A stretch of 39,216 bases of DNA from a bacterium (GTDB lineage Bacteria; Bacillota_I; Bacilli_A; RF39; UBA660). Made by a program: the position numbers and the translations under genes. The stretch covers positions 23,470 through 62,685 of the forward strand of contig JAUNSN010000001.1 of the NCBI GenBank assembly GCA_030539175.1. The letters are read 5' to 3'. The notes under the pieces are model-generated. The model made no database searches and had not been told where the DNA came from. It worked only from the letters and a program-made list of their open reading frames with translations. Of the stretch, positions 7,546-16,074 are shown in pieces; the first letter of the stretch is position 1; each line of letters starts with the position of its first letter.

Positions 7546-8285
7546 TATAAATCACCACTTTCTTTAGTTAAATAGGCAATTGAGATATTATCAGTTCCAC
7601 CTCGACTGTTTGACTTTCTTATTAATTTAATAACTGCTTCATCTATAGCAAGATGAGAAAATAAAACTTTTTCAATTTGCTCTACTGTCAACATATTAGT
7701 TAATCCATCACTACAAAGAAGAATTCCTTTTATACTGGTATCAACATCAAAAATATCTATTTCAATTGGATTATTAGCCCCTAATGCTCGCATAAGAACA
7801 TTTTTTCGGGGATGAAATTTTGCTTCTTCAACAGTTAATTCCCCTGTTGAAACAAGCAAATTTACTAGAGTATGATCCTTAGTTACTTTATGCAACTTAT
7901 CATTTTTTATTACAAATCCAGAAGAATCGCCAATATTACCAAACAAAACATAATCATCTGTTTTTAAGGCAATTACCAAAGTTGTTCCCATCCCTTTATT
8001 CTCTGGATTAGCAGCAGTATAATTGAATATTTTTTCGTTTATTTCGTTAACCATTCTCCTCAACCAATTAATCGCATCATTTTTATCGCTAATGTTAGGT
8101 TGCTTATTAAATTCTAATGTCAAGTAATCAATGGCAAGTGATGATGCGACTTCACCTGCTTTATGCCCGCCCATCCCATCAGCAATAGCGAGTAAATATT
8201 GATTTTTATCATTGCTTATTATTGTACCTTTGTCTTCATTGTGAGTTCTTACTTTTCCAGCATCTGTTAAATAAAATGTTTTCAT
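7545..8285 (-). CDS. prpC: PP2C-family serine/threonine phosphatase
   Basis: 246 residues, ATG with GGAGGATAAC. Metal-dependent protein phosphatase that reverses the PrkC phosphorylation. The motifs of the family are in place: TDAGKVRTHNEDKG, ADGMGGHKAGEVAS (metal-binding Asp), GTTLVIAL, GDSSGFVI, LCSDGLTNML and GGTDNISIAYL. The protein is cytosolic. It lies between rlmN and prkC, the conserved order in Firmicutes. Confidence 0.96.
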   Translation of the reverse strand: MKTFYLTDAGKVRTHNEDKGTIISNDKNQYLLAIADGMGGHKAGEVASSLAIDYLTLEFNKQPNISDKNDAINWLRRMVNEINEKIFNYTAANPENKGMGTTLVIALKTDDYVLFGNIGDSSGFVIKNDKLHKVTKDHTLVNLLVSTGELTVEEAKFHPRKNVLMRALGANNPIEIDIFDVDTSIKGILLCSDGLTNMLTVEQIEKVLFSHLAIDEAVIKLIRKSNSRGGTDNISIAYLTKESGDL

Positions 8286-8286
8286 G

Positions 8287-9312
8287 TTATCCTCCCTGCA
8301 AATTATTTGCTCTTAATTGTCCGCATGCAGCATTTACTTTGCTACCAAATTCTTTTCTAATAGTAACATTTATTTTTTCTTTTTTAAGTATATCATAAAA
8401 TTTCATAATTTTGTTATTTTCACTTCGGAAAAATAGATTATTTTCAGTTTGATTATAAGGAATAAGATTTACATAGCAATTTATATTTTTTAATAAACGT
8501 GCTAATTCATGAGCATATGTTGAATTATCATTAACATCTTTTAACATAATATATTCAAATGTTACTCGACGATTAGTTGCCTTTATATATTCTTTTATTG
8601 ATGCAATTAATTTTGATAAATTATAGACTTTGTTAATTGGCATGAGTTCATTTCTTATTTTGTCGTTAGAAGCATGTAAACTTATAGCTAAATTTATTTG
8701 TGTGTTTTCCTCAGTAAATTGCTTTATTTTAGGAACAATTCCACATGTTGATATAGTTATGTGTCGTGAACCAATATTAATTCCTTGAGGAGTATTAATA
8801 ATTTTTATAAACTTCATAACATTGTCGTAATTATCAAAGGGTTCACCTATGCCCATAATAACAACATGGCTTATTTTTTCGCCAATATCTTTTTCAATGT
8901 AAAGGACTTGTTCGACCATTTCATGGGGGGCAAGATTTCTTACTTTTTTTAACTTGCCACTTTGGCAAAAAGCACATCCCATATTACATCCAACTTGACT
9001 AGATATACAAAGACTTCTTCCATAGTCATGATACATTAATACACTTTCAATAGTCTGGTTATCAGATAATGAAAAAAGATATTTTTTCACTAATTTATCT
9101 TCTTGCTTCTGAGCAAGTACTAAAGTGCTAAAGGTAAAGTTTTTTTGTAAATCATTAATTACTTTTTTACTTATATATTGCATATCTTTAGGATTAGTTA
9201 TCTTACTTTTATATAATTGTTCATATATTTGCTTAGCAACATATGGTTTGATTGACATATTTGTAAAGTATTCTTCTAAATCATGTAAAGTATAATTGTA
9301 AATATTATCCAA
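8287..9312 (-). CDS. rlmN: Dual-specificity 23S rRNA/tRNA adenine-C2 methyltransferase RlmN
   Basis: Radical SAM enzyme that makes 2-methyladenosine in 23S rRNA (A2503) and some tRNAs. I prefer the TTG at 9312, which has GAGGGTGA five bases upstream; the GTG at 9319-9321 would place its start inside that site. Cluster-binding C109, C113 and C116 lie in CNMGCAFC, and C330 in NAACGQL is the residue that forms the methyl-carrying intermediate. GIGEPFDNYDN and ISTCGIVP are typical. It is the first gene of the cluster that ends with rpe, and has its own promoter. Confidence 0.95.
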   Translation of the reverse strand: MDNIYNYTLHDLEEYFTNMSIKPYVAKQIYEQLYKSKITNPKDMQYISKKVINDLQKNFTFSTLVLAQKQEDKLVKKYLFSLSDNQTIESVLMYHDYGRSLCISSQVGCNMGCAFCQSGKLKKVRNLAPHEMVEQVLYIEKDIGEKISHVVIMGIGEPFDNYDNVMKFIKIINTPQGINIGSRHITISTCGIVPKIKQFTEENTQINLAISLHASNDKIRNELMPINKVYNLSKLIASIKEYIKATNRRVTFEYIMLKDVNDNSTYAHELARLLKNINCYVNLIPYNQTENNLFFRSENNKIMKFYDILKKEKINVTIRKEFGSKVNAACGQLRANNLQGG

Positions 9313-9338
9313 TTCTTTCACCCTCTTATATTTGTTTT

Positions 9339-9367
9339 ATTATATCATGTTTAATATAAGTTGTAAA
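9339..9367 (-). promoter_or_regulatory. Promoter of the rlmN-prpC-prkC-rsgA-rpe cluster
   Basis: TTTACA (9362-9367), 17-base spacer, TATAAT (9339-9344) with TGA before it (extended -10). It lies 27 bases before the rlmN start and no further promoter of this quality is seen within the cluster. Confidence 0.7.
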
Positions 9368-9427
9368 ATAAAAATTGTTAATAATTAAAGTAATAATAAA
9401 CTTAGAGAATAAGAAATAATAAATACT

Positions 9428-9472
9428 CAAGAATAAAAGAACTAGAATTAGGTGCTAGTTCTTTTATTCTTG
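9428..9472 (-). terminator. Hairpin at the end of tsaD
   Basis: An 18-base perfect inverted repeat (9428-9445 and 9455-9472) with a nine-base loop. It overlaps the last codons of tsaD. Read on the - strand there is no clean T run after it, but the strong stem makes a terminator or mRNA-end function likely. Confidence 0.7.
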
Positions 9473-10474
9473 ATATAAACTTTTAACTGATAAAGCATCA
9501 AGACTTAAATCAGCAGTTTTATTTCTTAAATATGCGTAGTATGCTGCACTTCCGACCATTGCAGCATTGTCAGTACAATATTTAATACTTGGTATAAATA
9601 ATTTTATATTATTATTGGCTGTATATTCACTTAATCTTCTTCTTAATTCTTTGTTAGCGGCAACTCCTCCAGCAACAACTAAGTTTCTTACCTTATATTC
9701 ATTTATTGCATGAATAGTTTTTTTCACGATAATTTCTAGTACTCTATTTTGAAAAGAAGTGGCTATATTTTCTTTAATAATTAAATTATTTTTCATTTTT
9801 TCTTGATTAACTAGATTTAATACAGCACTTTTTATACCACTAAAACTAAAGTTATAAGTATTGTCATTTAAAGGTAGCGGCAACTGATATGTATCTTTTC
9901 CAGTTGATGCTAAAGCGTCTATTAATGGTCCGCCTGGATACGGTAATCCCAGTATTTTAGCTACTTTATCGTAGCACTCCCCTATTGCATCATCCAAAGT
10001 ATTACCTATTTGTTTAAAACTATAATCTTTATCCATATAAATTAACTCTGTATGACCACCACTTACAACTAAAGCAATAAGCGGAAACTCTAATCTTTGT
10101 TCTAAGTTAGCCGCGTATATATGTCCAGCAATATGATGAACAGGAATAAGTGGCTTATTTAATAGCCATGATAGAGTTTTAGCGACTTGCAAACCAACTA
10201 ATAATGAACCAATTAATCCAGGAGCATTAGCAATACCAATAATATCTACATCATCAAGAGTTATAGAAGTTTTTTTTAATAATTCATCTAATACTAAAGT
10301 TATATTTTCTACATGACTGCGACTTGCAATTTCTGGTACTACTCCACCATAATTGGCATGAATATCAATTTGTGATAATACTATAGTAGCCAGTTCTTCT
10401 TCGCCATTTCTTATAAGACTCATACTTGTTTCATCACAGCTAGTTTCAATCGCTAAACATATTATATTCTTCAT
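9464..10474 (-). CDS. tsaD: tRNA N6-adenosine threonylcarbamoyltransferase TsaD
   Basis: 336 residues. TsaD transfers the threonylcarbamoyl group to A37 of ANN-decoding tRNAs, with TsaB and TsaE, both encoded just upstream. Seen: AIETSCDETS at the start, the metal site H114 and H118 in HHIAGH, VSGGHTEL, GxxLDDAIGECYDKVAK, PGGPLID, FSGIKSAV, and VAGGVAANKELR. Length is normal. Its ATG is directly next to the rimI stop, with AGGTGAT inside the end of rimI, so translation is coupled. Confidence 0.97.
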   Translation of the reverse strand: MKNIICLAIETSCDETSMSLIRNGEEELATIVLSQIDIHANYGGVVPEIASRSHVENITLVLDELLKKTSITLDDVDIIGIANAPGLIGSLLVGLQVAKTLSWLLNKPLIPVHHIAGHIYAANLEQRLEFPLIALVVSGGHTELIYMDKDYSFKQIGNTLDDAIGECYDKVAKILGLPYPGGPLIDALASTGKDTYQLPLPLNDNTYNFSFSGIKSAVLNLVNQEKMKNNLIIKENIATSFQNRVLEIIVKKTIHAINEYKVRNLVVAGGVAANKELRRRLSEYTANNNIKLFIPSIKYCTDNAAMVGSAAYYAYLRNKTADLSLDALSVKSLYQE

Positions 10475-10822
10475 TTACATCACCTGCTTTTCCATTAAGA
10501 TACCATTTTCTTTTTCGTAATAATTTTTTCTTAATGCGACTTCGCGAAAACCAAATTTTTTATACAAAGAAATTGCTATTGCATTACTTTGTCTTACTTC
10601 TAATGTAATATTTACTACGTGTTTTTCTATGGCAATACTTACTAAATATGACATTAGTTTAGTTCCTATATGTTTATTTCTATATTCTTTTTTCACTTCT
10701 ATATTATCTAATTCCATTCTATCATAGATGAGAGAATACGATAATGTACCTACTGTTTTATTATCCTTTATATATTCAACGGTATAAGAAAATGGTGGTT
10801 TAAATTCAACTTCTTTAATCAC
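10475..10822 (-). CDS. rimI: RimI-like N-acetyltransferase (GNAT)
   Basis: 115 residues with a GTG start preceded by GGAGAG. The acetyl-CoA binding loop is EYRNKHIGTKLM, followed by LEVRQSNAIAISLYKKFGF, the pattern of RimI, which acetylates the N-terminus of ribosomal protein S18 in some bacteria; in Firmicutes the substrate is less certain. It is shorter than usual (about 150), mainly at the N-terminus. It sits between tsaB (8-base overlap) and tsaD, the common gene order. Confidence 0.9.
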   Translation of the reverse strand: MIKEVEFKPPFSYTVEYIKDNKTVGTLSYSLIYDRMELDNIEVKKEYRNKHIGTKLMSYLVSIAIEKHVVNITLEVRQSNAIAISLYKKFGFREVALRKNYYEKENGILMEKQVM

Positions 10823-11441
10823 TTTTTCTCTCCATTGCTTGTGGCAACTTTAAGTAATTAGGTTTTATACTATGAATATTAGTAGGTGTTTTTTCAGAAT
10901 AATATTGATATATTTTTTCAAAGTTTAATTCTGGTACTTTTGTCTGAATTGCTTCAAGTTGTATTTTTTTATTTGCTACAACAATACTACTAGGATATTT
11001 TTGTTTTAGTTTTAATAGATATTCTAAATTGTTAAATTGTTCTTTTTCTATTTCTTGTTTTTCTTGATCATATACACCAATATAATAATTATCATTTCGT
11101 GCATCAATAATTGAAATTATTATTTCTTCTTCACATGATATGGCCAATATTTTTAAAGATGATACAGTAATAACGGGTATATTAAGTACGTAGCCAATTG
11201 TTTTAGCAACTGTTAACCCAATACGAATTCCTGTAAATGAGCCTGGTCCATTGACAACCATGACTTTATTAATGTTTTTTGGTTCAATGTTATTTTTAGT
11301 TAACATATCTTTTATATATGGGATAAGAATTTTTGAATGTTTATTATTAGTATCCTCTGTTAATTTATCTATTACTTTATCGCCCTTAATAAGTGCAATA
11401 GATACATCTTGATTTGATGTATCTATAAATATAGTTATCAT
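10815..11441 (-). CDS. tsaB: tRNA threonylcarbamoyladenosine biosynthesis protein TsaB
   Basis: 208 residues. TsaB is an inactive-type paralogue of TsaD that forms the core of the t6A-making complex. Seen: IFIDTSNQDVSIALI at the N-terminus, HSKILIPYIKDML, and the family signature VVNGPGSFTGIRIGLTVAKT. The C-terminal part is variable as in other TsaB proteins. It overlaps tsaE by four bases and rimI by eight. Confidence 0.94.
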   Translation of the reverse strand: MITIFIDTSNQDVSIALIKGDKVIDKLTEDTNNKHSKILIPYIKDMLTKNNIEPKNINKVMVVNGPGSFTGIRIGLTVAKTIGYVLNIPVITVSSLKILAISCEEEIIISIIDARNDNYYIGVYDQEKQEIEKEQFNNLEYLLKLKQKYPSSIVVANKKIQLEAIQTKVPELNFEKIYQYYSEKTPTNIHSIKPNYLKLPQAMERKSD

Positions 11442-11887
11442 AAAACGCCCTCACATAAATTTTCGTACTTTTCACCATGTGGCTTTATTATCATTAATCT
11501 AGTATTTTCATCTACTACTTTAAATTTTATATCAAGCCTTTCTTTTGGGAGATAATCTTCTATCATATCAGCCCACTCTATTATAACTACCCCGCCTTTA
11601 GAATAATAGTCATCAACACCAATATTATCGATATTTCCCTCTAGTCGGTACATATCCATATGATATAATGATAACTCACCATTGTATTCTTTTACAATAT
11701 TAAAAGTTGGTGAAGTAATTCCTTCAATTCCCATTGCATGGGCAAAGCCCTTGGTAAAAACTGTTTTCCCACTACCTAAATCTCCTGACAAACAAATTAC
11801 CATGTTAGGAAATTTATCAGATTCAAAATTTTGTGCTACCTCTAGTGTTTCATTTTCGTTGCGCGTTGTTACTTTATATTCGTTCAT
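11438..11887 (-). CDS. tsaE: tRNA threonylcarbamoyladenosine biosynthesis ATPase TsaE
   Basis: 149 residues from the ATG at 11887, which has GAGGGTGATAAA upstream. An in-frame ATG at 11935 would lie inside the promoter and is rejected. Walker A is GDLGSGKT (35-42), followed by SPTFNIVKEY and LYHMDMYRL, the typical switch and metal region, and VIIEWADMIEDYLP. TsaE binds the TsaB-TsaD complex and hydrolyses ATP to reset it. First gene of the t6A operon. Confidence 0.96.
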   Translation of the reverse strand: MNEYKVTTRNENETLEVAQNFESDKFPNMVICLSGDLGSGKTVFTKGFAHAMGIEGITSPTFNIVKEYNGELSLYHMDMYRLEGNIDNIGVDDYYSKGGVVIIEWADMIEDYLPKERLDIKFKVVDENTRLMIIKPHGEKYENLCEGVL

Positions 11888-11905
11888 TTTATCACCCTCA
11901 TTCAC

Positions 11906-11935
11906 ATTATAACAAATATACGATTGTTTATACAA
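11906..11935 (-). promoter_or_regulatory. Promoter of the tsaE-tsaB-rimI-tsaD operon
   Basis: TATAAT (11906-11911) with TGT before it (extended -10) and TTGTAT (11930-11935) after an 18-base spacer. The predicted start point lies about 12 bases before the tsaE ATG, supporting the shorter TsaE start. Confidence 0.6.
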
Positions 11936-11999
11936 GCATTTTTATTTATTTTCAATGAAAAAGAGTAAACTTTCTTTGGCAAAGCTTTTTAAACCTTTA

Positions 12000-12030
12000 T
12001 TAAAATGTAGCCTATATGGTTACATTTTAA
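12000..12030 (-). terminator. Hairpin at the end of truA
   Basis: TTAAAATGTA (12000-12009) pairs with TACATTTTAA (12021-12030), extended inward by three pairs. It overlaps the truA stop codon. The T run is weak. Confidence 0.5.
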
Positions 12031-12770
12031 TAAAAAACATTCCGCAAATATAATCCCTCTGGGTTTGCTGTTTTACCTGCCTTTGTTCTATCCTTTGCTT
12101 CTAAAATATGAATTATTTCCTCACTTTTTATTTTTCCCTCTCCTATTTCTATCAATGTGCCAACAATATTTCTTACCATATAACGAAGAAAACCTGTGCC
12201 AACAAATACTAAGGTTAACTTATTAACATCCTTTAAATCCCTTATAAGATTAGTTTGTGAAAGAGTTCTTACATAATCTTCTTTTTCTTCATCTGTTTTA
12301 GTAAATGATTTAAAGTTATGCGTTCCTTCTAAATATTTCATTGCCCTTTCTATTTCTGCAACATCTAATCTCTTATTGTGTTGGTATATATAATTTCTTT
12401 CTAAAGGATTATATATACCAACATTAATTATATAGACATACTCTTTTCCTTTAGCATTATATCGAGCATGGAAACTTTCGCTTACTTCTTCTACATTCTT
12501 AACATAAATGTCTTTTGGTATTAGCGAATTAATTGCTTTCTTTAAACTTTCTGATGTAATATCTATTTCCATATCAAAATGTGCTTTCTGACTTAAAGCA
12601 TGTACTTTAGCATCTGTTCTTCCCGATGCATGAACTTCTACTTTTTTATTATTATTAATTTCTTTTAGAGCTTTTTCTAGCTCTCCTTGGACAGTTCTAG
12701 TCTTTGGCTGTTTTTGATAGCCATTAAATTGACTTCCATCATAGGCAAACGTAATAAAAAATCTTTTCAT
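12027..12770 (-). CDS. truA: tRNA pseudouridine synthase A
   Basis: 247 residues. TruA makes pseudouridine at positions 38-40 of the tRNA anticodon arm. Visible: AYDGSQFNGYQKQP near the start, the catalytic D53 in ASGRTDAKVHA, FHARY, and FLRYMVRNIVGTLIEIGEGK near the end. Length and motif order are normal. It starts 21 bases after the thioredoxin-like gene and probably shares its promoter. Confidence 0.96.
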   Translation of the reverse strand: MKRFFITFAYDGSQFNGYQKQPKTRTVQGELEKALKEINNNKKVEVHASGRTDAKVHALSQKAHFDMEIDITSESLKKAINSLIPKDIYVKNVEEVSESFHARYNAKGKEYVYIINVGIYNPLERNYIYQHNKRLDVAEIERAMKYLEGTHNFKSFTKTDEEKEDYVRTLSQTNLIRDLKDVNKLTLVFVGTGFLRYMVRNIVGTLIEIGEGKIKSEEIIHILEAKDRTKAGKTANPEGLYLRNVFY

Positions 12771-12791
12771 ACTACTCCTCTTCCTTATCTA

Positions 12792-13400
12792 TTAGTTGCA
12801 AGTATTACAACTATTGATTTGCTTAAATGCTGTTATTAGTGCATTTTCTAGTGGTTCTTTTTTTTCTTTACTCCAATATTCAGTTGGGGTAATATCGTTT
12901 GAAGAAATGGTTGATGTTTCGTTATCATTAAAAATTATAAGACCATTTTTAACAACTGTTACATTTGGAACATAAACACGTGGATTATTATTACTGTCAG
13001 TTGGTAGGTGCTGCTGTAAAATACCTGTTATCTTTTGATAATTCTCAGTATTATCAGCTCTATCTTGTTTTATATTGTAATAATATATTTTTTCTAAGCC
13101 AGCTGATTTGGCTGCTTCATTTAGAATACTAGCATAAGCTTGACACCAAGGACACTCTGGAAAGCTTAAATATACTACACCAGTTCCTGTACTTAAGATA
13201 TCAATTATTTCATCTACTTCTGCATAAACAAAAACATTATCCTTTGATACTTGGGTATATTCATTCCTAAACCTTGTAGCATCGTTTTTTGACATAGCAA
13301 AATATATGCATATGAATGCAACTAATAATACTATAACTACACAGATAGCTACTATCTTTATTGTTTTTTTATTTTTCTTTTTATTTGACTTTTTACTCAT
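12792..13400 (-). CDS. Membrane-anchored thioredoxin-like protein with a CPWC site
   Basis: 202 residues: a lysine-rich cytosolic start, one membrane segment (about 15-35), then an extracellular thioredoxin-like domain. VVYLSFPECPWCQAY holds the C83-P-W-C86 redox site, and VPNVTVVKNG is the cis-proline region of the fold. The C-terminus ends in CNTC, a second possible redox pair. The pattern resembles the bacteriocin-transport accessory proteins and other small extracellular disulfide oxidoreductases. It could form or reshuffle disulfides outside the membrane; the cysteine-rich secreted proteins encoded further right are possible clients (inference). Confidence 0.8.
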   Translation of the reverse strand: MSKKSNKKKNKKTIKIVAICVVIVLLVAFICIYFAMSKNDATRFRNEYTQVSKDNVFVYAEVDEIIDILSTGTGVVYLSFPECPWCQAYASILNEAAKSAGLEKIYYYNIKQDRADNTENYQKITGILQQHLPTDSNNNPRVYVPNVTVVKNGLIIFNDNETSTISSNDITPTEYWSKEKKEPLENALITAFKQINSCNTCN

Positions 13401-13418
13401 CTTTATCCCTCCGTGTAT

Positions 13419-13447
13419 ATTATAACAATTATTAGATACTAAAACAA
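13419..13447 (-). promoter_or_regulatory. Promoter of the thioredoxin-like gene and truA
   Basis: TTGTTT (13442-13447), 17-base spacer, TATAAT (13419-13424) with TGT before it (extended -10). It is 19 bases before the start codon and overlaps nothing on the other strand. Confidence 0.65.
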
Positions 13448-13514
13448 CCCTTAATTTTTTTAACTACTTTCTTTATTATGCTAAAATTAATTATCTATTT
13501 TTCTCTTATTTTTC

Positions 13515-13543
13515 TTTACTTATAGTTAGATTTTGGTTAAAAT
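13515..13543 (+). promoter_or_regulatory. Probable promoter of the dnaB-dnaI-dnaE cluster
   Basis: TTTACT (13515-13520), 17-base spacer, TAAAAT (13538-13543). It places the start point near 13550, just ahead of the GGGGAGG ribosome binding site. Confidence 0.4.
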
Positions 13544-13564
13544 GAAAGTGGGGAGGATGATTGC

Positions 13565-14839
13565 ATGACTATATTGCCAGCGGATACTTTTACTGTTCTT
13601 TGCAAGAGTATATTAGAAGAACAAGATAGGCAAATATTAACTACTCTTTATTTACCTATTATTGGTTCTATACCTGTAATGTTATACTTTTCTTTATGGG
13701 CTGATTTAGACAATGCTAAAATAATGAGTTGTGAATATACTCATCATCATTTAATAACCAATATGCATTTATCATTACAAGAAATTATTGAGGCTAGATT
13801 TAAGTTAGAAGCTATAGGACTTGTTAAAGTTTTTGTTAAAGAGGATAGTGTTAATAATTATATATATGAATTATATTCGCCAATATCTGCTTATGAATTC
13901 TTTCATCATCCAATTTTAAATATTGTTTTATATAATAATGTGGGAAAAAAAGAGTATAATAAGTTAGCTAATTATTATAAAATACCAAAAATTAACTTAC
14001 ATGGTTTTAAAGAAATTACAAAAAGCTTTAATGATGTTTTTTCTTCAATACCATTAACTTCTTATGAAGTAATAAACGATGATATAAAAAAAAGACAGAG
14101 ATTAAAACTAAAAATAGATAGTAACTTTGATTTTGATTTCTTAATTGCTAGTATCGGTAAAGATATAAATGTAACTAAAGATATTAAAGAATTAATTATC
14201 AATTTATCTTTTATATATGAGCTTGATGCTTTAAAAATGAGTAGTATTATTCAAGGTTGTGTTAATGAAAGAGGTAATATTATAAAAGATGATTTGCGAA
14301 AACGAGCAAGAAACTATTATCAATTTGATAACAATGGAGTACTTCCAAGTGTTGTTACAAATATTCAACCAGAGTTTTTAAAAAAACCAGTTGGGGATAC
14401 TTCTAAAAGAGCTAAAATGATCTATACTTTTGAAAATATTTCTCCTTATAATTTTATGAAAAGTAAAATGAATGGTGGGGAACCAATAAATAGAGATTTA
14501 AAGTTAATCGAGGATTTAATTATTGATTATGAACTTAACCCTGGCGTGGTTAATGTCTTGGTCGATTATGTTTTAAAAACAAATAGTAATAAATTAACTA
14601 GAAACTTAGTTGAAACTATTGCTGGACAATGGAAGCGAAATAAAATTGATACTGTTGAAGAGGCAATGGCATGTGCTGAAAAAGAACATAAGAAGTACAA
14701 TAAAAATAAAACTACTATTAGGAGAAAAAGTACTACAAACGTTGAAATACCAGATTGGTTTGATAAAAAAATAGATATAAATAATGCGACTGAACAAGAT
14801 AAGAATGAAATGGAAGAATTATTAAAGGAGTTTAAATGA
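13565..14839 (+). CDS. dnaB: Replication initiation and membrane attachment protein DnaB (Bacilli type)
   Basis: 424 residues, ATG eight bases after GGGGAGG. This is the primosome protein of Bacilli, not the replicative helicase. The N-terminal domain has the expected pattern around LTTLYLPIIG and LYFSLWADLD; the C-terminal DnaD-like domain is clear at about 295-375 (SPYNFMKSKMNGGEP, LNPGVVNVLVDYVL, IAGQWKRNKIDTVEEA). With DnaD and DnaI it loads the DnaC helicase at the origin. The last codons overlap dnaI by four bases (ATGA), so the pair is translated together. Confidence 0.92.
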   Translation: MTILPADTFTVLCKSILEEQDRQILTTLYLPIIGSIPVMLYFSLWADLDNAKIMSCEYTHHHLITNMHLSLQEIIEARFKLEAIGLVKVFVKEDSVNNYIYELYSPISAYEFFHHPILNIVLYNNVGKKEYNKLANYYKIPKINLHGFKEITKSFNDVFSSIPLTSYEVINDDIKKRQRLKLKIDSNFDFDFLIASIGKDINVTKDIKELIINLSFIYELDALKMSSIIQGCVNERGNIIKDDLRKRARNYYQFDNNGVLPSVVTNIQPEFLKKPVGDTSKRAKMIYTFENISPYNFMKSKMNGGEPINRDLKLIEDLIIDYELNPGVVNVLVDYVLKTNSNKLTRNLVETIAGQWKRNKIDTVEEAMACAEKEHKKYNKNKTTIRRKSTTNVEIPDWFDKKIDINNATEQDKNEMEELLKEFK

Positions 14840-15774
14840 TGGATAAAATTGATAACATAGTAGGCAATGTGTTAAAAATTAATAAAAGCAATTTAGTTCT
14901 TAGATTAGAGAAAAGTTTTGATGAAGCCTGCGAAAACGATAATTTTAAGAAAGTTGTTAAAAGAATAAAACTACCTAAAAAAGAATTAATGAAATATACG
15001 ACAAAGTTAGAGAAAACTACTATTGAACTAAATAATTGTAAAAATTGTAAAAATGTGATAGAATGTAAGAATGAAGTAGAAGGTTGTGTTTATTATCCTG
15101 AGGTTAATGGCGATCAATTAATTTTTAACTATGTTACTTGTAAAAAGAAACAAGAATTAGATAAAAAATTAATGTATCAAGATAATATTTCTTGTTTTTG
15201 TATGCCAAAGGAAATAAAAAATGCCTCTATGAAAGATATATTGGTTGATGATAAAGCAAGATTTGAAACGATTAAGTGGTTAAAAAAGTTTATTGATGAT
15301 TATTCTAATAATTTACCAACTAAAGGCTTATTCTTAACTGGCAACTTTGGTTGTGGCAAAACGTATTTAATTAGTGCAATGATGAATGAACTTGCTAAAA
15401 AAGGGCATCGTGTAGTAATTATATACTATCCAGAGTTTTTGCGAAGTTTAAAAGCGTCTTTTTCTAATAATGATGATAATTTTGATTATAAATTTAATTA
15501 TATTAAGAAAAGTGAATTACTTTTAATCGATGATATTGGTGCGGATAGTGTTACTGAATGGAGTCGTGATGAAGTTTTAGGCACTTTATTACAATATAGA
15601 ATGCAGGAAAAATTAGTTACTTTTTTTACATCTAATCTTAATTTAAAACAGTTAGAAGAACATTTAAGTTTTTCTAACAAAGGAATTGATAAAATTAAAG
15701 CAAGGCGAATTATTGAAAGAATTAAACAATTATCTACTGAATTAGTGATGATTGGAGAAAATAAAAGAAAGTGA
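14836..15774 (+). CDS. dnaI: Primosomal protein DnaI, helicase loader
   Basis: 312 residues. The N-terminal domain carries cysteines at 68, 71, 77, 84, 102, 120 and 122, fitting the zinc-binding helicase-contact domain of DnaI. The AAA+ domain has Walker A GNFGCGKT (169-176), Walker B LLLIDDIGAD (about 228-237), a sensor at FFTSNLN and an arginine-rich end (ARRIIERIKQLS). DnaI loads the replicative helicase on DNA. It overlaps dnaB by four bases. Confidence 0.94.
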   Translation: MMDKIDNIVGNVLKINKSNLVLRLEKSFDEACENDNFKKVVKRIKLPKKELMKYTTKLEKTTIELNNCKNCKNVIECKNEVEGCVYYPEVNGDQLIFNYVTCKKKQELDKKLMYQDNISCFCMPKEIKNASMKDILVDDKARFETIKWLKKFIDDYSNNLPTKGLFLTGNFGCGKTYLISAMMNELAKKGHRVVIIYYPEFLRSLKASFSNNDDNFDYKFNYIKKSELLLIDDIGADSVTEWSRDEVLGTLLQYRMQEKLVTFFTSNLNLKQLEEHLSFSNKGIDKIKARRIIERIKQLSTELVMIGENKRK

Positions 15775-15783
15775 GTGATGGAT

Positions 15784-16050
15784 ATGGGAAAAAAAATGAT
15801 TAACTTACAAAGTGATGATGGTGCGAATGTATTTATTGAAAGTGATGGCGTTAAAGAATATGATATGGGGGCATTTTCAATGGGAAGTGGGATGCATAGC
15901 TCTAAGAGAAGTGGAAAAAGCAGGAAAAGTAATAGTATTCTTTTTGGTGAAATAGGACCTGGGAATCAAGGGTTTTCTAAAATGGCTTTTTTGGCAATAG
16001 TTATTGCTTTTGTAGTTATATTGGTTGTATTATTTGCTTGGAGGGTATAA
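15784..16050 (+). CDS. Small C-terminally anchored membrane protein
   Basis: About 88 residues from the ATG at 15784; a GTG at 15775 and an ATG at 15778 are also possible starts. The first 65 residues are polar (INLQSDDGANVFIESDG, then a Ser/Lys-rich stretch) and the last 24 are one hydrophobic segment, AFLAIVIAFVVILVVLFAW, so the protein is probably tail-anchored with its N-terminus in the cytosol. I recognise no family. It sits between dnaI and dnaE in the same direction and is probably co-transcribed with both. Confidence 0.65.
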   Translation: MGKKMINLQSDDGANVFIESDGVKEYDMGAFSMGSGMHSSKRSGKSRKSNSILFGEIGPGNQGFSKMAFLAIVIAFVVILVVLFAWRV

Positions 16051-16074
16051 ATAGATTAAATGGTGGTGGTTTGA

